DNA from: Gluconacetobacter sacchari
Lineage (GTDB): Bacteria; Pseudomonadota; Alphaproteobacteria; Acetobacterales; Acetobacteraceae
NCBI RefSeq assembly: GCF_014174255.1
Contig: NZ_JABEQJ010000015.1
Span: 49,969 to 113,968, forward strand
Length of the DNA stretch: 64,000 nucleotides
Reading direction: 5' to 3'
Shown piece by piece: positions 24,457-32,268 of the stretch. The position numbers were made by a program, and so were the translations under genes. The notes beneath the pieces are model-generated. The model saw nothing but the letters and a program-made list of their open reading frames with translations, made no database searches and was not told the DNA's origin. The first letter of the stretch is position 1, and every line of letters starts with the position of its first letter.

Positions 24457-26807
24457 TGACCCAGGATGTCACATCTGGCGGGGTGGACGGCGCACGGCCG
24501 GCCTTCTCCCGCGTCTGCGTGATCGGTTCGGGCGTGATGGGGGCGGGGATCGCCGCCCAGATCGCCAATGCCGGGGTGCCGGTGCTGCTGCTGGACCGCA
24601 AGGCGGACGGGGCGGACCCGAACGCGCTGGCCAATGGCGCCATCGCCAAGGCGCTGAAGACCGATCCGGCGCCCTTCATGGACCCGGCGGCGGCGAAACT
24701 GATCGCCACCGGCAATATTGACGACGATCTGGCCCGGGTTGCCGAGTGTGACTGGGTGGTCGAGGTCATCATCGAGCGGCTGGACCTCAAGCAGGCGCTG
24801 TATCGCCGGCTTGACGAGGTGCGGCGCCCGGGAACGCCGGTGTCGTCGAACACCTCGACCATTCCGCTGGCGCGGCTGGTGGAGGGATTGCCGGAGGGGT
24901 TCGCGCGCGATTTCCTGATTACCCACTTCTTCAACCCGCCGCGCTACATGCGGCTGCTGGAGGTGGTGGCTGGGCCTGCGACCGACCCCGCGCACGTCGC
25001 GGCGGTTGCTGATTTCTGCGACCGCCGGCTGGGCAAGACCGTCGTGCGGGCCAAGGACACGGCGGGCTTCATCGCCAACCGCATCGGCACGTTCTGGATG
25101 CAGGTGGCGGCCCGCGTGGCGCTGGACCACGGACTGACGGTGGAACAGGTCGACGCGATCATCGGCCGGCCGTTCGGCATTCCCAAGACCGGCGTGTTCG
25201 GCCTGCTGGATCTGGTGGGCATCGACCTGATGCCGCATATCTCGGCCAGCATGAAATCGCTGCTGGCCGCCGGCGACCGGTATCATGCGTTCGCCGACGA
25301 TCTGCCGCTGATCGGGAAGATGATCGAGGGGGGCTATACCGGCCGCAAGGGCAAGGGCGGCTTCTATCGCATCAACAAGGCGGGCGGCGGCAAGGTCAAG
25401 GAATCGATCGATCTGGCCACCGGCGCCTATGCGGTGTCCGAACGGTTCTCGCTGCCGGCGGGAGCAGGCGACGCGGCCGGGCTGCTGGCCTCGGGCGACC
25501 GGTTCGGCGCCTACGCGCGCAAGGTCATGGGCGAGACGCTGGCCTATGCGGCGTCACTGGTGCCCGAGATCTCGGACGATATCGTCGGTATCGACAGGGC
25601 GATGGAGCTTGGCTTCAACTGGAAGAAGGGGCCGTTCGCGCTGATCGACCAGATCGGGGCCGCGAAGCTGGCGTCGCTGCTGCGCCAGGAAGGGATCGCG
25701 GTGCCGGCGCTGATCGACGCGGTCGGGGACGGGCGGTTCTACCAGGACCGGGATGGCGTGACGCATGCCTTCGGCGTCGATGGCGCCTATCATCCGGTGG
25801 CGCGGCCCGACGGCGTGATCCTGCTGGGCGATTTCCGCAAGCGCGGCAAGCCGGTGCTGTCGAGCAAGGCGGGCGCGCTGTGGGATATCGGCGACGGGGT
25901 GGCGTGTTTCGAGATCACCACCAAGATGAACACGTTCGATGAGAGCGTCATGGCGATCCTTGAAAAATCGATCGCCCATGTCGGAGAGCATTTCAAGGCG
26001 CTCGTGCTCTATTCGGATGCCGTCCATTTTTCGGCCGGGGCGAATCTCGGCCTCGCGGCGTTCGCGGCGAACATGGCGGCCTGGGGGGAGATCAGGAAAC
26101 TCGTCGTGCGCGGGCAGAGCGTTTACAAGACGCTGAAATACGCGCCGTTCCCCGTGGTGGCGGCGCCGGCCGGCATGGCGCTGGGCGGTGGGTGCGAGAT
26201 CGTGCTGCACTCCGACGCCATCCAGGCCCATGCCGAGAGCTATATCGGGCTGGTGGAATGCGGTGTGGGGCTGATCCCCGGCTGGGGCGGCTGTGGCGAG
26301 ATGCTCGATCGGCTGCGGGCCGACCCGCGCACGGCCAAGGGACCGATGCCGCCGACGCGCGAGGTGTTCGAGATGATCGCCACCGCGCGGGTTTCGAAAT
26401 CGGCGGCCGAGGCGCGGCGGATGCATATCCTGCGTGATCGCGACGGCATCACCATGAATCGCGACCGGCTCCTGGCCGACGCGAAGGCGCTGGCGCTGTC
26501 GTTGGTCGAGGGATACCAGCCGCCGCCGAAGCCGGAATTCCGTCTGGCGGGCGCGGGTGGGAAGCTTGCGCTCGACATGGCGGTGGACGGGATGGCGCGG
26601 CAGGGGATCGCGACGCCCCATGACGTGACGGTCGCGGGGAAGCTGGCCTTCATCCTGACGGGTGGCGACCACGACGCGACGGAGATCGTGACGGAGGAGG
26701 AGATGCTCGGGCTGGAACGCGCGGCGTTCATTGATCTGATCGAGAGCATTCCGACATTGGACCGGATCGAGCACATGCTCGAAACCGGCAAGCCCCTCAG
26801 AAACTGA
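24456..26807 (+). CDS. fadN: 3-hydroxyacyl-CoA dehydrogenase / enoyl-CoA hydratase, FadN type
   Basis: Bifunctional beta-oxidation protein of 783 residues. The domain order is dehydrogenase first: NAD motif VIGSGVMGAGIAAQ at about 22-35, catalytic His in THFFNPPRYM near 165-174, and HAD C-terminal helices to about 410 (GFNWKKGPF). The enoyl-CoA hydratase domain follows at about 480-690 (oxyanion-hole region SAGANLGLAA; GGGCEIVLHSD). This order is like Bacillus FadN and the reverse of E. coli FadB. It overlaps fadA by one base and lies 19 bases before fadE. Confidence 0.93.
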   Translation: MTQDVTSGGVDGARPAFSRVCVIGSGVMGAGIAAQIANAGVPVLLLDRKADGADPNALANGAIAKALKTDPAPFMDPAAAKLIATGNIDDDLARVAECDWVVEVIIERLDLKQALYRRLDEVRRPGTPVSSNTSTIPLARLVEGLPEGFARDFLITHFFNPPRYMRLLEVVAGPATDPAHVAAVADFCDRRLGKTVVRAKDTAGFIANRIGTFWMQVAARVALDHGLTVEQVDAIIGRPFGIPKTGVFGLLDLVGIDLMPHISASMKSLLAAGDRYHAFADDLPLIGKMIEGGYTGRKGKGGFYRINKAGGGKVKESIDLATGAYAVSERFSLPAGAGDAAGLLASGDRFGAYARKVMGETLAYAASLVPEISDDIVGIDRAMELGFNWKKGPFALIDQIGAAKLASLLRQEGIAVPALIDAVGDGRFYQDRDGVTHAFGVDGAYHPVARPDGVILLGDFRKRGKPVLSSKAGALWDIGDGVACFEITTKMNTFDESVMAILEKSIAHVGEHFKALVLYSDAVHFSAGANLGLAAFAANMAAWGEIRKLVVRGQSVYKTLKYAPFPVVAAPAGMALGGGCEIVLHSDAIQAHAESYIGLVECGVGLIPGWGGCGEMLDRLRADPRTAKGPMPPTREVFEMIATARVSKSAAEARRMHILRDRDGITMNRDRLLADAKALALSLVEGYQPPPKPEFRLAGAGGKLALDMAVDGMARQGIATPHDVTVAGKLAFILTGGDHDATEIVTEEEMLGLERAAFIDLIESIPTLDRIEHMLETGKPLRN

Positions 26808-26826
26808 CGCAAGGGGAACCAGAGAG

Positions 26827-28617
26827 ATGCAAACCTATACACCACCCCTGCGCGACATGAAGTTCGTGCTGACCGAACTGCATGATTTTTCGCGGCTGAC
26901 CACGCTCGATGCGTTTTCCGAAGTCGATGCCGACCTGGCGGAGACGGTGCTGGAGGAGGGGGGGAAATTCACCTCCGAGGTGCTGTTGCCGCTGAACGGG
27001 TCGGGCGACCGGGAGGGCTGCCGGCTGGAAAACGGTGTCGTCACGACGCCCAAAGGGTTTCGTGACGCCTACCGGCAGTTCTGCGAGGGCGGCTGGTCGG
27101 CCTTGTCGGCACCGCCGGAATTCGGCGGACAGGGCCTGCCCGAGACCATCGGCATGATGCTCTCCGAGATGATCTGCGCGACCAACCTGTCTTTCGGGCT
27201 GTATCCGGGCCTGACGGGCGGTGCGATGGTGGCGCTGCGCAAATATGGGTCGGAAGAGCTGAAGGCGCTGTATCTGCCGAAGATGATCAGCGGCGAATGG
27301 TCGGGCAGCATGTGCCTGACCGAGGCGCATTGCGGCACCGACCTGGGCCTGCTGCGCACCAAGGCGGTACCGCAGCAGGACGGGACGTACCGTATCAGCG
27401 GAGCGAAGATCTTCATCTCGGCCGGGGAACATGACCTGTCGGAGAATATCATCCATCTGGTGCTGGCGCGGTTGTCGGACGCGCCTGCCGGGATCAAGGG
27501 GATCAGCCTGTTCCTGGTGCCGAAATTCCTGCCCCGCGAGGACGGGACGCCGGGCGAGCGCAATGGCGTGCTCTGCACCGGTATCGAGCACAAGATGGGC
27601 ATCAAGGCTTCGGCCACCTGTCAACTGGCCTTCGACGATGCGAAGGGCTGGCTGGTCGGCGCCCCGCACAAGGGGATGCAGGCGATGTTCGCGATGATGA
27701 ATGCCGAGCGCCTGGGCGTTGGCATTCAGGGGTTGGGGATCGCCGAGGTTTCGTACCAGAGCGCCGTGGCCTACGCGAAGGAGCGCCTACAGGGGCGGTC
27801 GCTGGCGGGGACCAAGTATCCGGCGTTGCCGGCCGACCCGATCGTGGTGCATCCCGATGTGCGGCGGATGCTGATGACCATGCGCGTCAATGCCGAGGGC
27901 TGTCGGGCGCTGGGTGCGTGGGTGGCGATGACCCTGGACGTGGCCGAGCATGCCACGGACGAGCGCCAGCGTCGCGATGCCGAGGATTTCGTGGCGCTGA
28001 TGACACCGGTGGTGAAGGCGATGTTCACGGACCTGGGTTTTGAATCGGCCAATCTGGCGGTCCAGACCTATGGCGGGCATGGTTATATCGCCGATCATGG
28101 TGTCGAGCAGTTCGTGCGGGATTCGCGGATTGCGATGATCTACGAGGGCACGAACGGCATTCAGGCGCTCGATCTGGTGGGGCGCAAGCTGCCGCCGCAT
28201 ATGGGGCGCAATCTGCGGGGGCTGTTTCATCCCATCGCGGCCTTCATCGCGGAGAACAAGGAGAATCCGCTGCTGGGCGAGATGGTCACCGGGCTGGAAC
28301 GCGCGTTCGGCGCGCTGCAACTCGCGACCGGGCAGATCGCCGAGCGCGGGATGAGGGACCCCGAAGAAGCCGGGGCTGCCGCGACGGATTATCTGCGCCT
28401 GATCGGGCTGGTCTCGCTGGCTTATCTCTGGGCGCGGACGGTGGCTGTGGCGGTGCCGAAATCCTTCGCCGCCGGGCCGGACCAGGCGTTCTATGGCGCG
28501 AAGATCGCATCCGCCCGCTTCTTCTACGACCGTGTTCTTCCGGAATCGGCGTCGCTCTATCTGAAGATCAAGGCGGGAAAAGCGTCGATGATGGCCTTGG
28601 CCGACGACGCGTTCTGA
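26827..28617 (+). CDS. fadE: Acyl-CoA dehydrogenase, long (about 600 aa) form
   Basis: First oxidation step of beta-oxidation, handing electrons to ETF. The 596 residues match the longer acyl-CoA dehydrogenase subfamily with an extra C-terminal region (the group that includes DmdC-type enzymes). It shows MCLTEAHCGTDLGLLRT, GIKASATCQLAFD, QTYGGHGYI and the catalytic base Glu440 in MIYEGTNGIQALDL. Chain-length preference cannot be told from sequence. The substrate may be a fatty acyl-CoA, given fadA and fadN directly upstream and etf genes opposite. Confidence 0.92.
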   Translation: MQTYTPPLRDMKFVLTELHDFSRLTTLDAFSEVDADLAETVLEEGGKFTSEVLLPLNGSGDREGCRLENGVVTTPKGFRDAYRQFCEGGWSALSAPPEFGGQGLPETIGMMLSEMICATNLSFGLYPGLTGGAMVALRKYGSEELKALYLPKMISGEWSGSMCLTEAHCGTDLGLLRTKAVPQQDGTYRISGAKIFISAGEHDLSENIIHLVLARLSDAPAGIKGISLFLVPKFLPREDGTPGERNGVLCTGIEHKMGIKASATCQLAFDDAKGWLVGAPHKGMQAMFAMMNAERLGVGIQGLGIAEVSYQSAVAYAKERLQGRSLAGTKYPALPADPIVVHPDVRRMLMTMRVNAEGCRALGAWVAMTLDVAEHATDERQRRDAEDFVALMTPVVKAMFTDLGFESANLAVQTYGGHGYIADHGVEQFVRDSRIAMIYEGTNGIQALDLVGRKLPPHMGRNLRGLFHPIAAFIAENKENPLLGEMVTGLERAFGALQLATGQIAERGMRDPEEAGAAATDYLRLIGLVSLAYLWARTVAVAVPKSFAAGPDQAFYGAKIASARFFYDRVLPESASLYLKIKAGKASMMALADDAF

Positions 28618-28626
28618 TGCGATTGT

Positions 28627-28661
28627 CGCCCCGCTCCGGCATCCGGCCAGGGAGCGGGGCG
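28627..28661 (+). terminator. GC-rich hairpin after fadE
   Basis: CGCCCCGCTCC (28627-28637) pairs perfectly with GGAGCGGGGCG (28651-28661) across a 13-base loop, 9 bases after the fadE stop. There is no T-run, so it may act as a partial terminator or mRNA-stabilising structure between fadE and the thioesterase gene. Confidence 0.5.
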
Positions 28662-28704
28662 GCAGTTCGTGCCGGAGCGGTCCGCATTCTGGAGAACTTT
28701 CTCT

Positions 28705-29202
28705 ATGGTTCATCTGTCTGACATTCCACCGGCTGGGGCGCGGCCCGCCGGCTTTCGTCCTCTGCCCCTGCTCAACGACAGCGGCTTCGACGCGGTCATC
28801 GGCGGGTTTGACGTGGCCGAGGCGGATGGACGATTGCTGGCCGGCTTCGTCGTGCAGCCCCGTCACTGCAATCACGCAGGGGTCTGCCATGGCGGCATGA
28901 TCGCCACCGTTTTCGACGGGTATCTGGCCATGGCGGCGATGTTCGAGCACGATCTTCAGGTTCCGATCCTGCCTACCATATCGCTGGTCGTCGATTTCCT
29001 GGCACCTGGCAAGCCTGAGGACTGGATCGCGTTCAGCGCCGATGTGCTGCGTGTCACGCGCGGCACCGTCTTCGTCCAGGGGCTTGCGCGGGTGAAGGGC
29101 ATGCCGATCGCGCGGGCGAGTGGTGTCTATAAACGGTCGGCGCCCGACCCGGAGTCGGGCCCGGATACCGGAAAGCTGCTGCGCGCGTTCATGCGAAGCT
29201 GA
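28705..29202 (+). CDS. PaaI-type hotdog thioesterase
   Basis: Predicted acyl-CoA thioesterase of 165 residues from the ATG at 28705, which has a GGAGAA site 8 bases upstream. The hotdog signature HCNHAGVCHGGMIATVFD is near residue 54. This is the HGGxxxxxxD pattern of the PaaI/4HBT group, with Asp near 71 as the probable catalytic residue. Its place behind fadE suggests release of free acid and CoA from stalled intermediates. Confidence 0.83.
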   Translation: MVHLSDIPPAGARPAGFRPLPLLNDSGFDAVIGGFDVAEADGRLLAGFVVQPRHCNHAGVCHGGMIATVFDGYLAMAAMFEHDLQVPILPTISLVVDFLAPGKPEDWIAFSADVLRVTRGTVFVQGLARVKGMPIARASGVYKRSAPDPESGPDTGKLLRAFMRS

Positions 29203-29208
29203 TGCGGT

Positions 29209-29234
29209 CGCGGGTGGCGTTTCGCCCGCGTTTT
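29209..29234 (+). terminator. Terminator after the fad operon
   Basis: CGCGGG (29209-29214) pairs with CCCGCG (29225-29230) and is followed by TTTT, 6 bases after the thioesterase stop. It is the likely end of the fadA-fadN-fadE-thioesterase transcript. Confidence 0.6.
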
Positions 29235-29365
29235 CATGTTTCACAATCATTTCCCATTCTTGTCGGGCCGGGACCGCGCAGAGCGTGTGTCCGTATCGGG
29301 ATGACGGCGATGGGAGGCGGGATGCCGCGTGAAGCGGTGCCCGATATTTTCTGGAGGGTTGATCC

Positions 29366-29959
29366 ATGCCTGGATTGCGCTGGTTGTCGTTCCGTATCCC
29401 CCTGGCCCTGGCGGCCGGGCTGGTGGTCGCATCGTCCGCCGGTCACGCGGACACCAGAATCGGCGGTGCCGTCTTTCCCGACGACCTGAAGATCGGCAAT
29501 ACGTCCCTGAAGCTGAATGGCGTGGGCGTGCGCGTCTTCTATCATCTGGTGGACGGGTATGCGACCGGTCTTTACGTCGTCTCACCGGGGCATGACGGGA
29601 CGGCCATTGCCGATGGCCCCAATCCGAAGGTCATCTATACCGAGTTCCTTCGCGACGCGTCCCTGGAGCGGGTCAAGGACGAGTATGATTCGATCCATGC
29701 CCGTTACTGCAAGATTTATGGGTGCAGTGAAAAGAACGAGGCATCCTATGCCGCTTTCACCGGACATCTGGCCGCCGCCAGGAAAGGCGAGGCCCAGCTT
29801 GTCCTCGTTACGGACCAGGGGGTCAGCATGCAGCGGAACGGTGTCGTGGTGGCGTCGATCGACGATCCGGCGTTCGGCAAGGGAATGGTCCAGTCGCTGC
29901 TGAGCGCGGCGGCGCCGACCAAGGGTTTTCGTGACGGTCTGCTTGGGATTGCGAATTGA
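29366..29959 (+). CDS. Secreted chalcone isomerase-like protein
   Basis: Protein of 197 residues with an N-terminal signal peptide (LAAGLVVASSAGHAD, cleavage near residue 30) and a GGAGGG ribosome-binding site. The body has the chalcone-isomerase-like fold pattern seen in bacterial periplasmic proteins: GVGVRVFYHLVDGYATGLYV and VIYTEFLRDASLERV. These bacterial forms do not make flavonoids; the fold is related to fatty-acid-binding proteins. A role linked to lipid handling beside the fad genes is only a guess. Confidence 0.7.
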   Translation: MPGLRWLSFRIPLALAAGLVVASSAGHADTRIGGAVFPDDLKIGNTSLKLNGVGVRVFYHLVDGYATGLYVVSPGHDGTAIADGPNPKVIYTEFLRDASLERVKDEYDSIHARYCKIYGCSEKNEASYAAFTGHLAAARKGEAQLVLVTDQGVSMQRNGVVVASIDDPAFGKGMVQSLLSAAAPTKGFRDGLLGIAN

Positions 29960-29976
29960 GGAAAGCCCGTCATTCG

Positions 29977-30747
29977 TCAGGGGGCGTGCTGCGGCCGCCC
30001 CCCGCGCCGGGCGACCTTTGAGCGGCCCGGCGCGGTGGCGGCGCGGCTGCCGGCCCTGGTCGATGTGCGCGCGTCCGTATCGGACAGGTCCTGGTGCTTG
30101 AAAATTGTGAAGATCTGCTCGGCAATCTGGTCGTGGGACATGCGGCCGCTGCGGTACCAGTCGCTTGCGGTATTGAGGACGCGTAGCAGCAGGATCCGGT
30201 AGATGTCGCGATCGATCGTGGGGGGAAGCGGCAGATCGTCGATGATGTTGCGAAAGATCGCCTCGAATTCGTCCCGCTTCTTGATCAGGGCGCTGCGGAC
30301 GTCCGGCGGTGCCGAGATGATGCTGTTCATCAGCGGCAGAGTGATCGATGTCAGGCTGAGCTGGATATCGAGCAATTCGACGCATGCTGCCTGCAACCGG
30401 GCCCAGGGCGAGGGGTGGGGGGCGATCGCCGAGAAGATCCTGCTGGCCGCCGCGTCGAGCGCGCGGTTATGGATTTCGACGAACAGGGATTCCTTCGACT
30501 GGATATGGTAGTAGAGCGATCCGGCCATCATGCCGGCCGCGTCCGCGATCTGACGGATCGAGGTGGCCTTGTAGCCGCGTTCGGCGAAAAGCTGTGCCGC
30601 GACTTCGAGGATTTCCTGCCGGCGTTCGGCTTGTGCCGCGGTTTCGTCGCTGTTGGGGACCGCGGATGCCGCATGCATGGTGGAGAGAACGGTGCGTTCG
30701 ACGGCTGCCCGGGCTTTTCTTCCTGGCGATTTGCGGGAGGACGTCAT
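29977..30747 (-). CDS. TetR-family transcriptional regulator
   Basis: Protein of 256 residues. The N-terminal helix-turn-helix (about 45-90) is canonical: RRQEILEVAAQLFAERGYKATSIRQIADAAG then GSLYYHIQSKESLF (positions about 43-73 and 77-90). The C-terminal ligand domain is unspecific in sequence. Both ends carry basic, low-complexity extensions. It is divergent from a nitronate monooxygenase gene with a perfect 14-base palindrome between them. Related palindromes lie in front of the fad and ETF operons, so it is the best candidate regulator of beta-oxidation, probably relieved by an acyl-CoA. Confidence 0.85.
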   Translation of the reverse strand: MTSSRKSPGRKARAAVERTVLSTMHAASAVPNSDETAAQAERRQEILEVAAQLFAERGYKATSIRQIADAAGMMAGSLYYHIQSKESLFVEIHNRALDAAASRIFSAIAPHPSPWARLQAACVELLDIQLSLTSITLPLMNSIISAPPDVRSALIKKRDEFEAIFRNIIDDLPLPPTIDRDIYRILLLRVLNTASDWYRSGRMSHDQIAEQIFTIFKHQDLSDTDARTSTRAGSRAATAPGRSKVARRGGRPQHAP

Positions 30748-30901
30748 TCTCGGTCGGTTCCAGAATCTGGTGATTTCAACTCTGCCGGTCCGGCATCGGG
30801 AAGCTTACGGCATTTTCCCGGATAATTGTTGATGTCCCCTGCCTTTATAAGGTTTTGTGTTCTCAACCATCCGTGATGCCCTGCATTTGCGTCTCGACGG
30901 A

Positions 30902-30915
30902 CTAACGATCGTTAG
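30902..30915. promoter_or_regulatory. Perfect palindromic operator (TetR candidate)
   Basis: CTAACGATCGTTAG is an exact 14-base palindrome, 154 bases upstream of the TetR start and 54 bases upstream of the nitronate monooxygenase start. Its form and place fit autoregulation by a TetR-type dimer. Confidence 0.65.
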
Positions 30916-30969
30916 AATAAAAGAAGGAAATTGCCGGAGCAAGCGTTTCGTGACCGGCGGGAGGGGTGT

Positions 30970-31938
30970 ATGTCCAGGCCGATATCGTTTCAGGACCGGC
31001 TGGCATTGCCGGCTATCGCGGCGCCCATGTTTCTGGTCTCGACGGTCGAACTTGTCCTGGCGTGTTGTCGCGCCGGGGTCGTGGGATCGATTCCCTCGCT
31101 CAATGCGCGGCCGGCGTCGGTTCTGGAGGCGTGGCTGCAACGGCTGACCGGGTCGCTGACCATCGCGGATGCGCCGTTTGCGGTCAACCTGATCGTCCAT
31201 CGCAGCAATGCCAGGTTGGAGGAGGATCTGGCGCTGGTGGTCAAATACGAGGTGCCCATCGTCATTACGTCGCTGGGCGCGCGGCCCGAGGTCAATGACG
31301 CGGTGCATGCTTATGGCGGCATCGTCCTGCATGACGTGACCACCAATGTGTTTGCCCGCAAGGCGGTGGCGCGCGGGGCGGACGGGCTGATCGCGGTCGC
31401 GGCCGGAGCGGGCGGGCATGCGGGTACGCAATCGCCTTTCGCGCTGGTGCAGGAGATCCGGTCATGGTTCGATGGGATGCTGGTCCTTTCCGGTGCCATT
31501 GCGAATGGGCGCTCGATCGCCGCGGCGCGGGCGCTGGGCGCGGATCTGGCCTATATCGGCTCGGCATTCGTCGCGACGGAGGAGGCGGCGGCGGATCCGC
31601 GCTACAAGCAGATGATCGTGGACTCCTCCGCCGAGGATATCGTCTATTCCAATCTGTTCACCGGTGTGCATGGCAATTATCTGGCGCCCAGCGTGCGCGC
31701 GGCCGGGCTCGATCCCCAGGATCTGGCGCTATCCGATCCGTCGCGGATGGACGTGACGGCGTTCGCCGGCGGCGGGACGAAGGCGTGGCGGGATATCTGG
31801 GGAGCGGGCCAGGGGATCGGCGCCGTTGATGCGGTGGTGCCTGCCGCGACATTGATCGCGCGGTTGCGGCGGGAGTATCGGGACGCGCTGTCGCGTCTGG
31901 CGGAAGAGAGCCGTCTGGTGAACCAGGACGGTGCATGA
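30970..31938 (+). CDS. Nitronate monooxygenase family (2-nitropropane dioxygenase)
   Basis: FMN TIM-barrel enzyme of 322 residues from the ATG at 30970 (GAGGGG upstream). It shows LPAIAAPMFLVST at the N-terminus, GADGLIAVAAGAGGHAG near 140 with the conserved His, and GADLAYIGSAFVATEEA near 195. Relatives oxidise alkyl nitronates; some members of this group act on enoyl-type substrates, so the substrate is open. It shares the operator region with the TetR gene. Confidence 0.85.
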   Translation: MSRPISFQDRLALPAIAAPMFLVSTVELVLACCRAGVVGSIPSLNARPASVLEAWLQRLTGSLTIADAPFAVNLIVHRSNARLEEDLALVVKYEVPIVITSLGARPEVNDAVHAYGGIVLHDVTTNVFARKAVARGADGLIAVAAGAGGHAGTQSPFALVQEIRSWFDGMLVLSGAIANGRSIAAARALGADLAYIGSAFVATEEAAADPRYKQMIVDSSAEDIVYSNLFTGVHGNYLAPSVRAAGLDPQDLALSDPSRMDVTAFAGGGTKAWRDIWGAGQGIGAVDAVVPAATLIARLRREYRDALSRLAEESRLVNQDGA

Positions 31939-32039
31939 TGATGTTTTCCGCGCTATCGTAGCATGGGCGCATCCAAGGTTTTTCGCCTTCTTCTTATAAA
32001 AATAAAAACGGGCATAATTATTTCTGAAAGGGAGTTGAC

Positions 32040-32249
32040 ATGTCGTTTTCCATCAATTCGACCGTTCGTGAAATCCTGGCTGACGACCGGGCGAAGGCGG
32101 TTGTCGAGACGGTTCTGCCCGGGTTCTCCAAACATCCGCAACTGGGGATGGCGAAGGGGCTGTCACTGAAGACGCTGGCGAAATTCTCGGGTGGGGTGAT
32201 GACGGACGAGGTTCTGGAAAAGATCGATACAGGACTGAAAGCCTTGTAG
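32040..32249 (+). CDS. Small helical hypothetical protein
   Basis: Protein of 69 residues with an AAGGGAG ribosome-binding site before the ATG and an AT-rich promoter-like stretch (31985-32035). The pattern suggests three short helices: STVREILADDRAKAVVETVL, GLSLKTLAKFSGG, and TDEVLEKIDTGLKAL. Similar small domains occur at the C-terminus of some other proteins and as stand-alone DUFs, but no exact family was recognised. It is not secreted. It lies 19 bases before the photolyase start. Confidence 0.6.
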   Translation: MSFSINSTVREILADDRAKAVVETVLPGFSKHPQLGMAKGLSLKTLAKFSGGVMTDEVLEKIDTGLKAL

Positions 32250-32268
32250 GACAGGTATCCGGCCGGCG

